DNA of 64,000 bases from Nageia nagi (GCA_050084985.1 JBITNC010000001.1:70122001-70186000); one strand, 5' to 3'; counted from the first letter of the stretch, positions 49,033 through 58,960 are shown. Numbers and translations: made by a program. The notes: a model not told the origin generated them from the letters alone.

Positions 49033-49426
49033 TGTTAGGATCCCACATCCTAAAATTTTAGTGTTAGTATTAGTATTTTATTAAATTATCGACCTATATT
49101 GTAATATTATGATTGTAAGGGTGGTGCCCGATTTTGCATTACTATTAGGGTTAGGGTTAGTTTATTATAAATAGATAGAAGTGTGTGGAGAAAGACATCG
49201 AGAACATTATTTTTACATTTGGAGTTGTAAGGAGGTAGCCCCCTTGAAGTGGCCTACAATTCTGTTACTATTCAGTAAAATCCTATCTTTATCTGCTTAT
49301 GCTATTTTGTGCTCTATTTACCAATGCATGCTCTATTATTTGCAATAGATAGTTGTCATTTTCCTATTTCAATTCCATATTCATTTCATCAATATTTCCC
49401 TTTTTCATACTTGTAGCATTGTAACA
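49033..49426 (+). repeat. 5' LTR of the Ty3-gypsy element
   Basis: Starts TGTTAGGATCCC and ends GTAACA. It contains TTTATTATAAATAGATAG (TATA-type box, 49,160-49,177). It also carries two TTAGGG-type units, which are part of the LTR and also partly present in the right copy. Confidence 0.92.
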
Positions 49427-49428
49427 TA

Positions 49429-49440
49429 TGGTATCAAAGC
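49429..49440 (+). other. Primer-binding site of the Ty3-gypsy element
   Basis: TGGTATCAAAGC, one base different from the usual initiator-methionine-tRNA complement TGGTATCAGAGC. Two bases inside the 5' LTR. Confidence 0.85.
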
Positions 49441-50439
49441 CCTTTCCAAGGCCATTCTATTATAGGAAAATAAAAAAAAATTCCTTAGAGGTCTAAGCTA
49501 GAAACACTGTATCGAGGGTTTTAAAATATTCAAGAGGATCTATCATTTTTGGCTAAGCACACTTGCCCATAAAGCTATATGTGAAGTGAGGTGTAAAAAA
49601 CTCTGCACTAATACCTAGGCCTCAAATAAAAACCTACATGGAATTGGACTCCACATATCAAAAGGTATATAGAAGATTATTTAGGCTATAAACTGAAACT
49701 AGGTAAGAAGTTGCGTTGATCATCTGTAAACTATAGTGCACCAGCAAGTGCCACTGGAAAGTTACTTATCATAGATGCCATCTTCATAATCTCTTTCCTT
49801 GCAAAAGTTAGATAGGAGGGGTGTTTAGATAAGCCTATAGAGTAGATAATCCTTACCCTAGAATTGTTCCTCTACACAAAAAAACCTTGATTCAGGAAGA
49901 AGATTGTATGAGATGCAATTTTTTAGAGCCACCAAAAATAGCAATTCAAAGGTAGCAAAAATTTTAAAGCAAATAACTAAAACTTTGGATCATTTGAGTA
50001 GTTTTTAACAAAAGAAGATAGACCTATAGATATAAAAAAAAGGAATATTACACCTAGCCCATTGTGATCATCTTTTGAAGCTGATCATTTTGATATATTA
50101 CACCCATAAACTTTTTTTGGCACTTCTAAAAATAGCAATTTTTAGAAAAAATAAATTTAAAAATAGCAATTTCTAGAAATGGCACTTGAAACAAGATTCT
50201 AAATAGCAGCAAAAGCTTATCCTACCATGATGACCTTTCAAACTATGATCCAACAAATGGTAGATACACTTACTAGTACTTTCAGGGTAGAAATCCAACA
50301 AATATAAACCCTTGATAGTAAATATGATAGTGTTCAACTAAGTCTTAGTCATACCAATAATGCATCCAATTCATAGCAATCATGGTAGTCAAGAAATCAA
50401 CAAGGGTATCATCATAATTTTTAGAGCCAACAAGGTGGT

Positions 50440-51170
50440 TTCATTCTTCCATGCATAACCAAATTAGATTTTCCTCGATTTGATGGAGATAATCCCACTA
50501 GTTGGATTTATAAGGCTGGATAATATTTCACATTGAACCAAATCCCAAAGGATTTCAAGGTGTGCAATGGCATCTTTTCATTTGAACTATGAAGCTCTCC
50601 AATGGCATTAGTGGTACTCAAAGATGCATCCTGCTCCATCATGGGATGAATTCACTCAAAAATTATTGATCTATTTTGGTCCTAGTGACTATGAAGATTT
50701 CACAAGGGCATTGACCAAGCTACATCAAACTATTACAGTCAAATAATACCAAAATCAGTTTGAAAAATTGGTAAATCACATAAAGGGGTTAACGATGCAT
50801 TTTTCATAAGTTATTTTATCAGTGGCTTAAAAGATGAAATTAAACTAGAGGTCAAAATGTTTAATCTCAAAACTATGATGGATGCTATTACCTTGGAAAA
50901 ACTCATTGAAGATAAAGCTAGTGCTCATCGAAGAAATGCAAGACCTCCATTCACCAAAATGCATAATATTTCTTATTCCTCTAATACCACAAGTGCCCCT
51001 CCACCAAATTGCATAATGCAAACTAAGAATTTAATGTGGGAGAAAATGGAAGAACATCAAAAGAAGGGCTTGTGCTATAATTATGGTGAAAAATTTGTTT
51101 ATGGTCATCGTTGTACACAACAAAAGTTATATTTGCTATATGCTAATGCTCCTAGTGAGGAATAATATGA
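50440..51170 (+). pseudogene. Ty3-gypsy gag remnant
   Basis: Begins with FPRFDGDNPTSWIYKAG (about 50,470-50,520), the N-terminal signature of the retrotransposon gag domain, then YFTLNQIPKDFKV and NYEALQWH-like text. At 50,857-51,165 there is an open part with EVKMFNLKTMMDAITLEK and a zinc-knuckle relic CYNYGEKFVYGHRC, in which the second Cys has become Tyr. Stops are frequent before 50,850. Confidence 0.75.
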
Positions 51171-51199
51171 GAGTGCAACTGAAGAAGCTATAGAGGAAA

Positions 51200-51560
51200 T
51201 TCTAGATGAGGAGGCCCCGATTATCTCTTACAATGCATTGGCAGGAATTACCACCCCTCAAACTATGAAGGTCAAAGGTTTTTTTAAAAAGCACCCTCTC
51301 ATAATATTGTTGGATTTAGCAAGTACTCATACTTTCATTGATCCATGAGTAGCTAAAGTTGCTAATTGTTACATACATCCTATAAATAATTTTTAGGTTA
51401 TGGTTGGTAATGGAGGAAAAATAACATGTAAAGGCACATGTCACAATGTCAAACTGAGCATGGACCACTATACTTTGAAAAATGACATGTACATTTTACC
51501 ACTTGGGGGATGTGATATAGTTTTGGGGGTACAATGGTTGAGGAATTTGGGTATCGTATA
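51200..51560 (+). pseudogene. Ty3-gypsy protease remnant
   Basis: ISYNALAGITTPQTMKV, then LIILLDLASTHTFIDP: the active-site motif D-S-G is changed to D-L-A. Followed by the flap region VMVGNGGKITCKGTCHNV and the PLGGCDIVLGVQWL-like motif at 51,500-51,540 (reading PLGGCDIVLGVQWLRNLG). One stop lies near 51,347. Confidence 0.75.
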
Positions 51561-51565
51561 GTGGA

Positions 51566-52112
51566 ATTTTACAGAGCTATGGATGACCTTCAAAATATAT
51601 GAACAAGAGCACACTCTTAGGGGATTACAGGGTGGATCTATACAAATTGTAAGCTCACATTGCATGGAAAAGATCCTACAAAAAATTGGAAAGGGGATGC
51701 TAGCACAGTTACATTCCTTATCAATCACCAAATCTAAAATCATAGAGCCGAAGGATCTACAGCCCATATTAAATAAGCATTCAAGTACTTTTGAGGAGTC
51801 AATGGGATTACCACCCCAATGATCACATGATCATGATATTTTTACAGAGCTATGGATGACCTTCAAAATAGATGAACAAGAGCACACTCTTAGGGGATTA
51901 CAGGGTGGATCTATACAAATTGTAAGCTCACATTGCATGGAAAAGATCCTACAAAAAATTGGAAAGGGGATGTTGGCACAGTTACATTCCTTATCAATCA
52001 CCAAATCTAAAATCATAGAACCGAAGGATCTACAGACCATATTAAATAAGCATTCAAGTACTTTTGAGGAGCCAATGGGATTACCACCCCAACGATCACA
52101 TGATCATGCTAT
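51566..52112 (+). repeat. In-frame 273-bp tandem duplication inside gypsy pol
   Basis: The segment between protease and RT (with QEHTLRGLQGGSIQIVSSHC and LNKHSSTFEE) occurs twice, 273 bases (91 codons) apart. By eye the copies differ at about half a dozen positions. The first copy ends in a TGA where the second has CGA. Gypsy elements normally have this segment once. The duplication could be old within the source element or local; the low difference suggests it is not much older than the insertion. Confidence 0.9.
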
Positions 52113-52149
52113 CCAATTGGTGCCAAGAAGTCACCCACCAAACATTCAT

Positions 52150-52820
52150 CCTTATCGATATCCTTGCCTATAAAAAAATGAAATTGAAAAATTGGTTAAG
52201 GAATTGTTGGATGTAGGAGTAATTTGACCTAGTGTAAGCCCATATTCTTTTCCAATTATATTAGTTCATAAGAAAGATGGTTCATGGCATATGTGTGTGG
52301 ATTTTAGGGCCCTAAACAAAATTATAATCAAGGAAAAATTTCCCATCCCAATCATTGATGAATTATTGGATGAATTGCATGGGGCACGATATTTTTTCAA
52401 GTTGGACTTGCGATTTGGGTATCACCAAATTCATCTCAAGGAGGAGGATATACCAAAAACTACATTTCACACCCATGAGGGTCATTATGAGTTTTTGGTC
52501 ATGCCTTTTGGCCTAACAAATGCTCCATCCACATTTCAAAGTTTAATGAATTAGGTGTTTCATCCATTCCTCACGAAGTTCATTTTAGTTTTCTTTGATG
52601 ATATATTGATCAATAGTAAGACATGGCAAGAACATGTAGCACATGTTGACCAAACCCTACAAATCTTGAAGTAACACTGGCTTTATGCAAAAAAATCAAA
52701 ATGCTCATTCGGTAAGAGGGAAATTGACTACTTAGGCCATGTTATATCTGAAGAGAGAGTTAAAGTGGACACACAAAAGATTACTAACATGGAGGACTGG
52801 TCTATTCCTAAATATTTGAA
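52150..52820 (+). pseudogene. Ty3-gypsy reverse transcriptase remnant
   Basis: [17 protein letters not shown], then [38 protein letters not shown] (the first catalytic Asp), [20 protein letters not shown], and VFFDDILINSKTWQEH (the catalytic DD in the usual [F/Y]xDD), followed by KSKCSF and IDYLGHVISEE. Stops at 52,552 (TAG), 52,672 (TAA) and elsewhere lie at positions where the family usually has Gln or Glu. The longest open piece is 52,291-52,554. Confidence 0.88.
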
Positions 52821-52842
52821 AAGTCTTTGAAGATTCTTAAGG

Positions 52843-53391
52843 TTGATAGGCTATTATCAAAAATTTATGAAGGATTATGGCAAGATTGCATCACCTCTAA
52901 CCATGTTGTTGAAAAAGAATGCTTTCCAATGGTCCCCTCAACCTGGGGCAGCTTTCATTAAGCTCAAGGAGGTGATGTGTACCACCCTGGTATTAGCGAT
53001 GCTAGACTTTTCTAAAACCTTTATGATAGAAAGTGATGCTTATGGAGTAAGAATCATGGTAGTTTTAATGTAGGAAGGGTGTCCCTTGGCATTCACTCGT
53101 AGAGCACTCTTTAGAAAAAATTTGGGCAAATCCACTTATGAAAAAGAAATGCTTGCCATCATTCATGTAGTTCAATATTGGAGACCATATCTCATTGGTC
53201 ACCATTTCATCATCCTCACAGATCATCATAGTTTGAAATTTTTCATTGAGCAATGCATTTCTATGCTTGAGCAACAAAAATGGGTGACTAAACTACTGGG
53301 GTATGATTATAAAATAGTATACCGTAAAGGTAAGGAGAATGTGGTTACCAATGCTTTGTTCAAAAAATTTGAAGATCAAGTAGCATTGTAA
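52843..53391 (+). pseudogene. Ty3-gypsy RNase H remnant
   Basis: LIGYYQKFMKDYGKIASPLT and the FQWSPQPGAAFIKLKEVM tether lead into RNase H: LAMLDFSKTFMIESDAYGV, a TAG at 53,071, then STYEKEMLAIIHVVQYWRPY, LTDHHSLKFFIEQ and the end RKGKENVVTNAL, where the family normally ends in ADALSR. Two open frames, 52,843-53,073 and 53,086-53,391, are separated by the stop. Confidence 0.88.
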
Positions 53392-53589
53392 GCTCTTTCA
53401 TCTCTTATTCCTCAATGGTTGGATAAGGTTAAACAAGATTGGGAGAGGATAGTTCCACCCAAGAATTATTAAAATAGATCACTCAAGATCCCACATGTAA
53501 ACCACACCATACATGGCAAGATGGTATTTTGAGATTCAAAGGTCAAATTTTGTTACCGTCTCCTTCAAAATGTAAATCAAAAATATTTT

Positions 53590-54284
53590 TTGAATTGCCT
53601 TCCACACCTACATCAAGACATGAAGGATTTTTGAAAACATATAAGCGAGTGGCATAATCATTCTATTGGATAGGTATGAAATTGGATATCAAGCAGTTTG
53701 TGGTAGCTTATGATATGTGTCAAAAATAAAAAGGTGAGACATTGGGTACTTCAGGACTCCTTCAACCTCTCCCCATACCTACCCGTACATGGATCGATAT
53801 CTCAATGGATTTCATTGAAGGCCTTCCAAAACCTCATGGTAAATCAATTATTCTAGTGGTGGTTGATCGATTATCTAAATATGCTCATTTTGGTTCCTTG
53901 GCTCATCCCTACAAAGTAGTGATAGTGGCTCAATTATTCTTAGATACAATTTTCAAACTACATGGCATGCCAGAGATGATTGTCAGTGATCGTGATCCAA
54001 CTTTTACAATTCATTTTTGGCAAGATCTTTTTAAACCATAAGGTACCCTACTAAATATGAGCTCAGCATATCACCCACAAATAGATGGTCAAATCGAAAT
54101 CATCAATAAATGCTTGGAAACATACTTACATTATTTTTCTTCAGCACAACCTATGCATTGGGTACAATAGCTTCCCTTGGCTAAGTGGAGGTATAATACA
54201 TATTATCATTCTACCAGCAAGATGACCCCCTTATGAAGTAGTATATGGTCAAGCTCCACCAACAATCACCTCATATGTTGCAGG
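53590..54284 (+). pseudogene. Ty3-gypsy integrase remnant, part before the copia insertion
   Basis: A decayed HHCC zinc domain (GHEGFLKTYKRVA-like text, then MCQK) is followed by the catalytic core. WIDISMDFIEGLPKPHGKS carries the first Asp, MIVSDRDPTFTIHFW the second Asp, and the [19 protein letters not shown] region the Glu. The core ends in YEVVYGQAPPTITSYVAG. At this point the copia element has inserted. A TAA at about 54,039 and a one-base shift near 54,230 break the frame. Confidence 0.88.
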
Positions 54285-54773
54285 TGTTAGAATTTGTAAT
54301 GAAATATTATGAATATCTAAACTCCTTGTAAATTCAATTAATCACTTAAGGGTATGTAGATACCTTAAGTGATTAATAGAATTCTTTAATATGTAGACTT
54401 TGACTTTACCAAAGTGGGTAGTTGGTAGGTTGAAGTTTGGTGATAAATTTAATGTAACCCTAACCTTACCCTTGGGTTAAAGGAAGGTTAGGGAGGTGCT
54501 CTCAACCTATAAATAGAGGGCCTCTCCTCATGTAAACATATCTAAGTTTTGAGTAAGATTACTCTACTTGGTTGTGTAGGAGAGAGCTAGAGAATAGTTG
54601 TAAGAGAGACATAGTTTTGAGAATAAGAGAACTAGTTGTGGATGTACTCCCAAGGAGGGAGGAACCACATTATATTGATGTGTTATCTTGAGTGATTGTG
54701 TTATCTTGTGTACACATGAGTTTCCTAGTCTAAGGTCCTAGAGGATTTGTTTAGATCTAGTTCAAATCCTTCA
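54285..54773 (+). repeat. 5' LTR of copia family B copy 3
   Basis: TGTTAGAATT start, CCTTCA end. CTATAAATAGAGGGCC at 54,508-54,523 is a clear TATA-box context. A palindromic segment, CACTTAAGGGTATG...ATACCTTAAGTG, lies at 54,341-54,374. Confidence 0.93.
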
Positions 54774-54776
54774 ATT

Positions 54777-54950
54777 GGTCAGAACATAAGAAGCTCCACC
54801 TAGTGACTTAGTCTGAAAAGGACCCATCAAATCTGAATGCACAAGTTGAAGAGGACAAGTAGCCCGAGTTACCTTATCTTTTTCAAACTTTTGCCTATGC
54901 ATCTTTCCTAGAATGCACCTTTCACAAAGACCAACTGTGGGTGAAATAAT
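54777..54950 (-). pseudogene. Inverted pre-integrase fragment inside copia copy 3
   Basis: On the minus strand it reads SPTVGLCERCILGKMHRQKF, then LQLVHSDLMGPFQTKSLGGA and SYVLT, which is the GAG-pre-integrase end and the start of the integrase core, including the first catalytic Asp of the HSD motif. The piece points opposite to the rest of the element. One breakpoint abuts the left LTR, the other is at about 54,950, where plus-strand integrase resumes with NEFNDFCVKH. It has no independent product. Confidence 0.9.
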
Positions 54951-57122
54951 AGCAATGAGTTTAACGACTTTTGTGTTAAACACAGGATTAAGCGACAATT
55001 CACAATCCCTTACACCCCTCAGCAAAATGGAGTTGCTGAAAGGAAGAATCGCACCATTATAGAAATGGCAAGATGCATGTTGGGTAACCTTCCTAGTTTC
55101 TTATGGGGCGAAGCTGTTCACACTGCTATTCACACCCTAAATAGGTGTCCTACTAAGGCATTTGAAGGTAAAACTCCATATGAAGCATGGACAGGAAAGA
55201 AACCTAACCTCTCACACTTCAGGGTCTTCGGTTGTGATGCATTTGCCTTCATTACCTCAAAGAAAAGAAAGAAGATAGATAAACGATCAGAAAAATGCAT
55301 CTTTGTGGGGTATGATAATCAGCATAGAGGTTACAGGCTCTACTCTTCATCCCATAAAATAGTCTTTGTGTCTAGGGATGTTAAGTTCAATGAACTTTCT
55401 GAGGATACGACCTCTCATGTTGAAGTGTCTGATACAGATGATTCTTCGCCTGCACCTAACTGGTTGGATGATCATATAGAGAAGTCACCACAAGAGCAAA
55501 ATTCTCCAGCACAGAGAATTACAAGAAGTATGACCTTGAATAAATCCTTATTTGCCAAAATTGATAATATGCATGAGCCATCAACCTTCAAAGAAGCTTC
55601 CAAGCAACAGTGTTGGATGGAAGCTATGAAAGTTGAGTATGAGGCTCTCATGAAAAATGAAACTTGGGATTTGGTTTCTTATCCCAATGAGAAAAATGTG
55701 ATTGGCAATAAATGGATATACAAGGTCAAGTACAATTCTGATGGAAAAATTGAAAAATATAAGGCAAGGTTAGTAGCCAAAGGATTCGCTCAGAAATATG
55801 GTATTGATTATGAGGAAACCTTTGCTCTTGTAGCCAAGATGCCTACTGTCAGAATAATTCTTGCTCTTTCTGCAGCTCAAGGATGGAAAGCTTTTCAACT
55901 TGATGTCAAAAGTGCATTTCTCAATGGGGACTTGGATGTTGAAATCTACATGAATCAACCAGAAGGATTTATTCCAGAAGGAAAAGAGACTCTTGTGTGT
56001 AAACTAAAGAAGTCTTTGTATGGACTTAAGCAAGCACCTAGAGCATGGTACAAGAAAATTTCAGGATTCTTTGCAGATATTGGTTTTTCCAAGTGCTTCT
56101 CAGATTCAGATCTATATGTACTCAATCAAGGAAAAGACATGGTCATAATTCTCCTTTATGTGGATGATCTTCTCATCACAGGCAATAATATTGAAATCAT
56201 CCAAGAGTGCATCTCCAAACTCAAGGCAACATTTGAAATGACTGATCTAGGTCTATTGCATTACTATCTTGGGATGCAAGTATACCAACACAAAGATTGT
56301 ACTTATCTTAGTCAATCTAAGTATATATCAGACATCTTGCAAAAGTTTGGAATGGAAGAGTGTAAATATGCTGCAATACCTGTTTCTCCTGGAATCGTTG
56401 TATCTCTGAGCTCAGATTCTCAGTTGGCTGATGCTACAGCTTATAGACAATTGATTGGTAGTCTTTTGTATCTGACTATCTCTCGTCCTGATATTGCCTT
56501 TGTAGTAAATCTGATGGCACGATTCATGCAAAAACCATATGTTGAACATCTCAATGCTGTTAAGCAAATCTTGAGGTATGTCGCAGGGACAAAGGATCTT
56601 GCTCTTAAGTATTCCAAAGTGCCCTCAATTGTTCTCTCAGGGTTCTCAGATTCTGATTATGGGGGAGATAGAGATGATAGAAAATCAACCTCTGCATATG
56701 TGTTTAGCATTGGTTCAGGTGCTATCTCTTGGGCTTCCAAGAAGCAACCTACTATAACTCTTTCTACCACCGAAGCCGAATATCGAGCCATGTCTGTTGC
56801 CGCCCAAGAAGCTATTTGGCTAAGACATCTTCTAAACGAAATTGGGTATAAGCAAAATGGCCCCTCTCTTATTTTGTCAGATAATCAATCGGCTATCTCT
56901 TTGGCTAAGAATCCTGTGTTCCATCAGCGAACCAAACATGTAGAAATCCAAGCTCATTTTATCAGGGAGAAGGTTCTAGATGATATCATACACTTGCAGT
57001 ATTGTCCATCTACTGACAACTCTGCTGATTTGTTCACCAAGCCCCTTCCTGAAGCTCACTTCTGCAAGCTTAGGGATTCTCTCGGGTTGGTGAAGTTGCC
57101 CTCAAGGGGGAGTGAAGTTTAA
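54951..57122 (+). CDS. Copia partial pol: integrase core end, RT and RNase H, open reading frame
   Basis: An uninterrupted frame of 724 codons from NEFNDF to the stop TAA at 57,120-57,122. Its first ATG is at 55,065 (MARCMLGNLPSFLWGEAVHT), giving 685 codons. Domains: the integrase end with YTPQQNGVAERKNRT (with the catalytic Glu) and DUF-like VFGCDAFAF..KCIFVGYD; RT with NKWIYKVKYNSDGKIEKYKA, FQLDVKSAFLNGDLDVEIYM, SLYGLKQAPRAWY and the catalytic ILLYVDDLLITGN; RNase H with GFSDSDYGGDRDDRKS, TEAEYRAMSVAAQEAIWLRH, SDNQSAISLAKN and RTKHVEIQAHFIR. The family motifs in RT and RNase H are complete. Gag, protease and the first integrase Asp are lacking in this orientation, so it cannot act alone. 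Transcription from the 5' LTR would first cross the inverted piece. Confidence 0.9.
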   Translation, partial: SNEFNDFCVKHRIKRQFTIPYTPQQNGVAERKNRTIIEMARCMLGNLPSFLWGEAVHTAIHTLNRCPTKAFEGKTPYEAWTGKKPNLSHFRVFGCDAFAFITSKKRKKIDKRSEKCIFVGYDNQHRGYRLYSSSHKIVFVSRDVKFNELSEDTTSHVEVSDTDDSSPAPNWLDDHIEKSPQEQNSPAQRITRSMTLNKSLFAKIDNMHEPSTFKEASKQQCWMEAMKVEYEALMKNETWDLVSYPNEKNVIGNKWIYKVKYNSDGKIEKYKARLVAKGFAQKYGIDYEETFALVAKMPTVRIILALSAAQGWKAFQLDVKSAFLNGDLDVEIYMNQPEGFIPEGKETLVCKLKKSLYGLKQAPRAWYKKISGFFADIGFSKCFSDSDLYVLNQGKDMVIILLYVDDLLITGNNIEIIQECISKLKATFEMTDLGLLHYYLGMQVYQHKDCTYLSQSKYISDILQKFGMEECKYAAIPVSPGIVVSLSSDSQLADATAYRQLIGSLLYLTISRPDIAFVVNLMARFMQKPYVEHLNAVKQILRYVAGTKDLALKYSKVPSIVLSGFSDSDYGGDRDDRKSTSAYVFSIGSGAISWASKKQPTITLSTTEAEYRAMSVAAQEAIWLRHLLNEIGYKQNGPSLILSDNQSAISLAKNPVFHQRTKHVEIQAHFIREKVLDDIIHLQYCPSTDNSADLFTKPLPEAHFCKLRDSLGLVKLPSRGSEV

Positions 57123-57192
57123 ACTTTTGTTAGTGATGACAACTTCACCTCTAAGAGGCCTTTTTTGATTGTACATTCTAGACCTCCATGGT

Positions 57193-57453
57193 AAGTTTGC
57201 TCTGCGTGACAAACTTGTTGTACAATTGTTGTTATAGAGTGTTGATTATTTTATACCTCAATGGTAAGTTTGCTCTACGTGACAAACTTGTTGTACATTT
57301 TATACCTCCGTGGTGAGTTTGCTCTGCGTGAGAAACTTATTGTACAAATTTTGAGCATGTAATTAATATACCTCCGTGGTAAGTTCGCTCTGCGTGACGA
57401 ACTTGTTGTACATTCTATACCTCCATGGTGAGTTTGCTCTGCGTGAGAAACTC
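57193..57453 (+). other. Five-hairpin array in the 3' tail of copia copy 3
   Basis: Five units of 24 bases (57,193-57,216; 57,266-57,289; 57,315-57,338; 57,381-57,404; 57,430-57,453), each a 7-base stem and a loop CTCT(G/A)CGTGA. Stems: AAGTTTG/CAAACTT (units 1 and 2), GAGTTTG/GAAACTT (unit 3), AAGTTCG/CGAACTT (unit 4), GAGTTTG/GAAACTC (unit 5). Changes in units 4 and 5 occur on both sides so that pairing is kept; unit 3 has a G-T pair at the base. Each unit is preceded by CC(A/G)TGGT-like sequence and followed by (G/A)TTGTAC. It lies between the pol stop and the polypurine tract. Confidence 0.85.
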
Positions 57454-57926
57454 GTTGTACAATTTTATGCTCTATTTTAAAATCAACACATGTCTATATA
57501 CAACAGGTGACTATGAATGATGGCTTGGCATCTCCGTGATGGCTTATAGTGCACCATTGATCAGTTATTTATAAGATGGCATTATTTGATTCTCTGATGC
57601 ATCTAACTGATTTTGTTCATGAGTTGCTTGTAGCATGCAGGATCTTCTTCAGAAATGCAGGTTACTCACCTTGTGAAAGCAAGCTCATGGAGACTCACAT
57701 GTCAGCTTAAAGTTGATCGACTACTATGTACAGTGAAACCAGTTGTGGTTAATGATTGTATTGTAAACCATTTTTTGTCAAATGGTAATGTAGTGAGTCT
57801 CATACTAGTTCTCAAAAAGATTCTCAAAATATGTAAAAGTTCTCATCTCCACTTGTATCTCTATGGAGGAGAACTCTCTCTTACTCTCTCTCTTCTCTCT
57901 TCTACGCTCTATCCCAATATTGCATT

Positions 57927-57935
57927 AAGGGGGAG
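57927..57935 (+). other. Polypurine tract of copia copy 3
   Basis: AAGGGGGAG directly before the right LTR's TGTTAG. Confidence 0.85.
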
Positions 57936-58424
57936 TGTTAGAATTTGTAATGAAATATTGTGAATATCTAAACTCCTTGTAAATTCAATTAATCACTTAA
58001 GGGTATGTAGATACCTTAAGTGATTAATAGAATTCTTTAATATGTAGACTTTGACTTTACCAAAGTGGGTAGTTGGTAGGTTGAAGTTTGGTGATAAATT
58101 TAATGTAACCCTAACCTTACCCTTGGGTTAAAGGAAGGTTAGGGAGGTGCTCTCAACCTATAAATAGAGGGCCTCTCCTCATGTAAACATATCTAAGTTT
58201 TGAGTAAGATTACTCTACTTGGTTGTGTAGGAGAGAGCTAGAGAATAGTTGTAAGAGAGACATAGATTTGAGAATAAGAGAACTAGTTGTGGATGTACTC
58301 CCAAGGAGGGAGGAACCACATTATATTGATGTGTTATCTTGAGTGATTGTGTTATCTTATGTACACATGAGTTTCCTAGTCTAAGGTCCTAAAGGATTTG
58401 TTTAAATCTAGTTCAAATCCTTTA
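57936..58424 (+). repeat. 3' LTR of copia family B copy 3
   Basis: Partner of 54,285-54,773 with six differences by eye. The last two bases are TA rather than CA. Followed by GCAGG. Confidence 0.93.
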
Positions 58425-58770
58425 GCAGGTACCAATAAAGTTCAAGCAATTGACTCAGCTTTAGTTACTCGAGATGATATTCTTCGTTTGCTCAAGGATA
58501 ACTTTATGAAACAATAGGCAGATCAGCAACATGTGGAAAGGGAGTTCCAAGTAGATGACATAGTCTTTCTGAGTTTACAACCTTATCGCTAGAAATCATT
58601 AAAAATAAAAGACCCTCAAAAATTGGCTCCAAAGTTTTATGGTCCTTACAAGGTGTTACAATGCATTGGCCCAGCTACATATAAATTGGAGTTTCCTACT
58701 TATTCTAAGATTCACCCAATGTTTCATGTCTCTTACCTCAAGAAAGTGGTTGGATCAGAGGTTTGAGTTT
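58425..58770 (+). pseudogene. Ty3-gypsy integrase remnant, part after the copia insertion
   Basis: Resumes with AGTNKVQAIDSALVTRDDIL after one copy of the copia TSD, continuous in sense with TITSYVAG before it. It contains RLLKDNFMKQ, a TAG, then [57 protein letters not shown] and KKVVG: the C-terminal (GPY/F) module of gypsy integrase. Confidence 0.88.
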
Positions 58771-58849
58771 AGACACAATTACCTAAGTTGGTAGAGTATG
58801 GATCAATGGTAGTTGTACCTGGGTAGTTCTAAATCAACACTAACGATAG

Positions 58850-58960
58850 CTTCATAATTGTTCCATCATAGAAGTCCTTGTGTAATGGCAAGGCATGGCA
58901 CCAGAAGATGCAACATGGGAAATCTTTCATCAGCTACAGTAACAGTTTCCACACTTCAAG
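58850..58960 (+). pseudogene. Chromodomain-like end of gypsy pol
   Basis: In one frame: EVLV, TAA, WQGMAPEDATWEIFHQLQ, TAA, QFPHF. The W-G...EDATWE pattern is the second half of the chromodomain of plant chromoviruses, which is thought to steer integration to certain chromatin. The two stops fall where Gln is usual. Confidence 0.75.

Larger units (their letters stand above)
54285..58424 (+). mobile_element. Young Ty1-copia retrotransposon, family B copy 3, internally rearranged
   Basis: LTRs 54,285-54,773 and 57,936-58,424, both 489 bp, differ at six positions by my count. The TSD GCAGG is perfect (54,280-54,284 and 58,425-58,429). Right after the left LTR there is no primer-binding site. 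Instead comes a reversed piece of the pre-integrase/integrase region (54,777-54,950), then the integrase core onward in normal direction as one open frame to 57,122. gag and protease are missing. The last LTR ends TTTA instead of TTCA, so the normal CA terminus is TA. Same family as copies 1 and 2. Confidence 0.93.

Noticed and set aside
49145-49165. Two TTAGGG-type units that look like a telomere repeat
   Set aside because: They are part of the gypsy LTR and recur in changed form in the partner LTR, so they are LTR sequence and not telomeric DNA.
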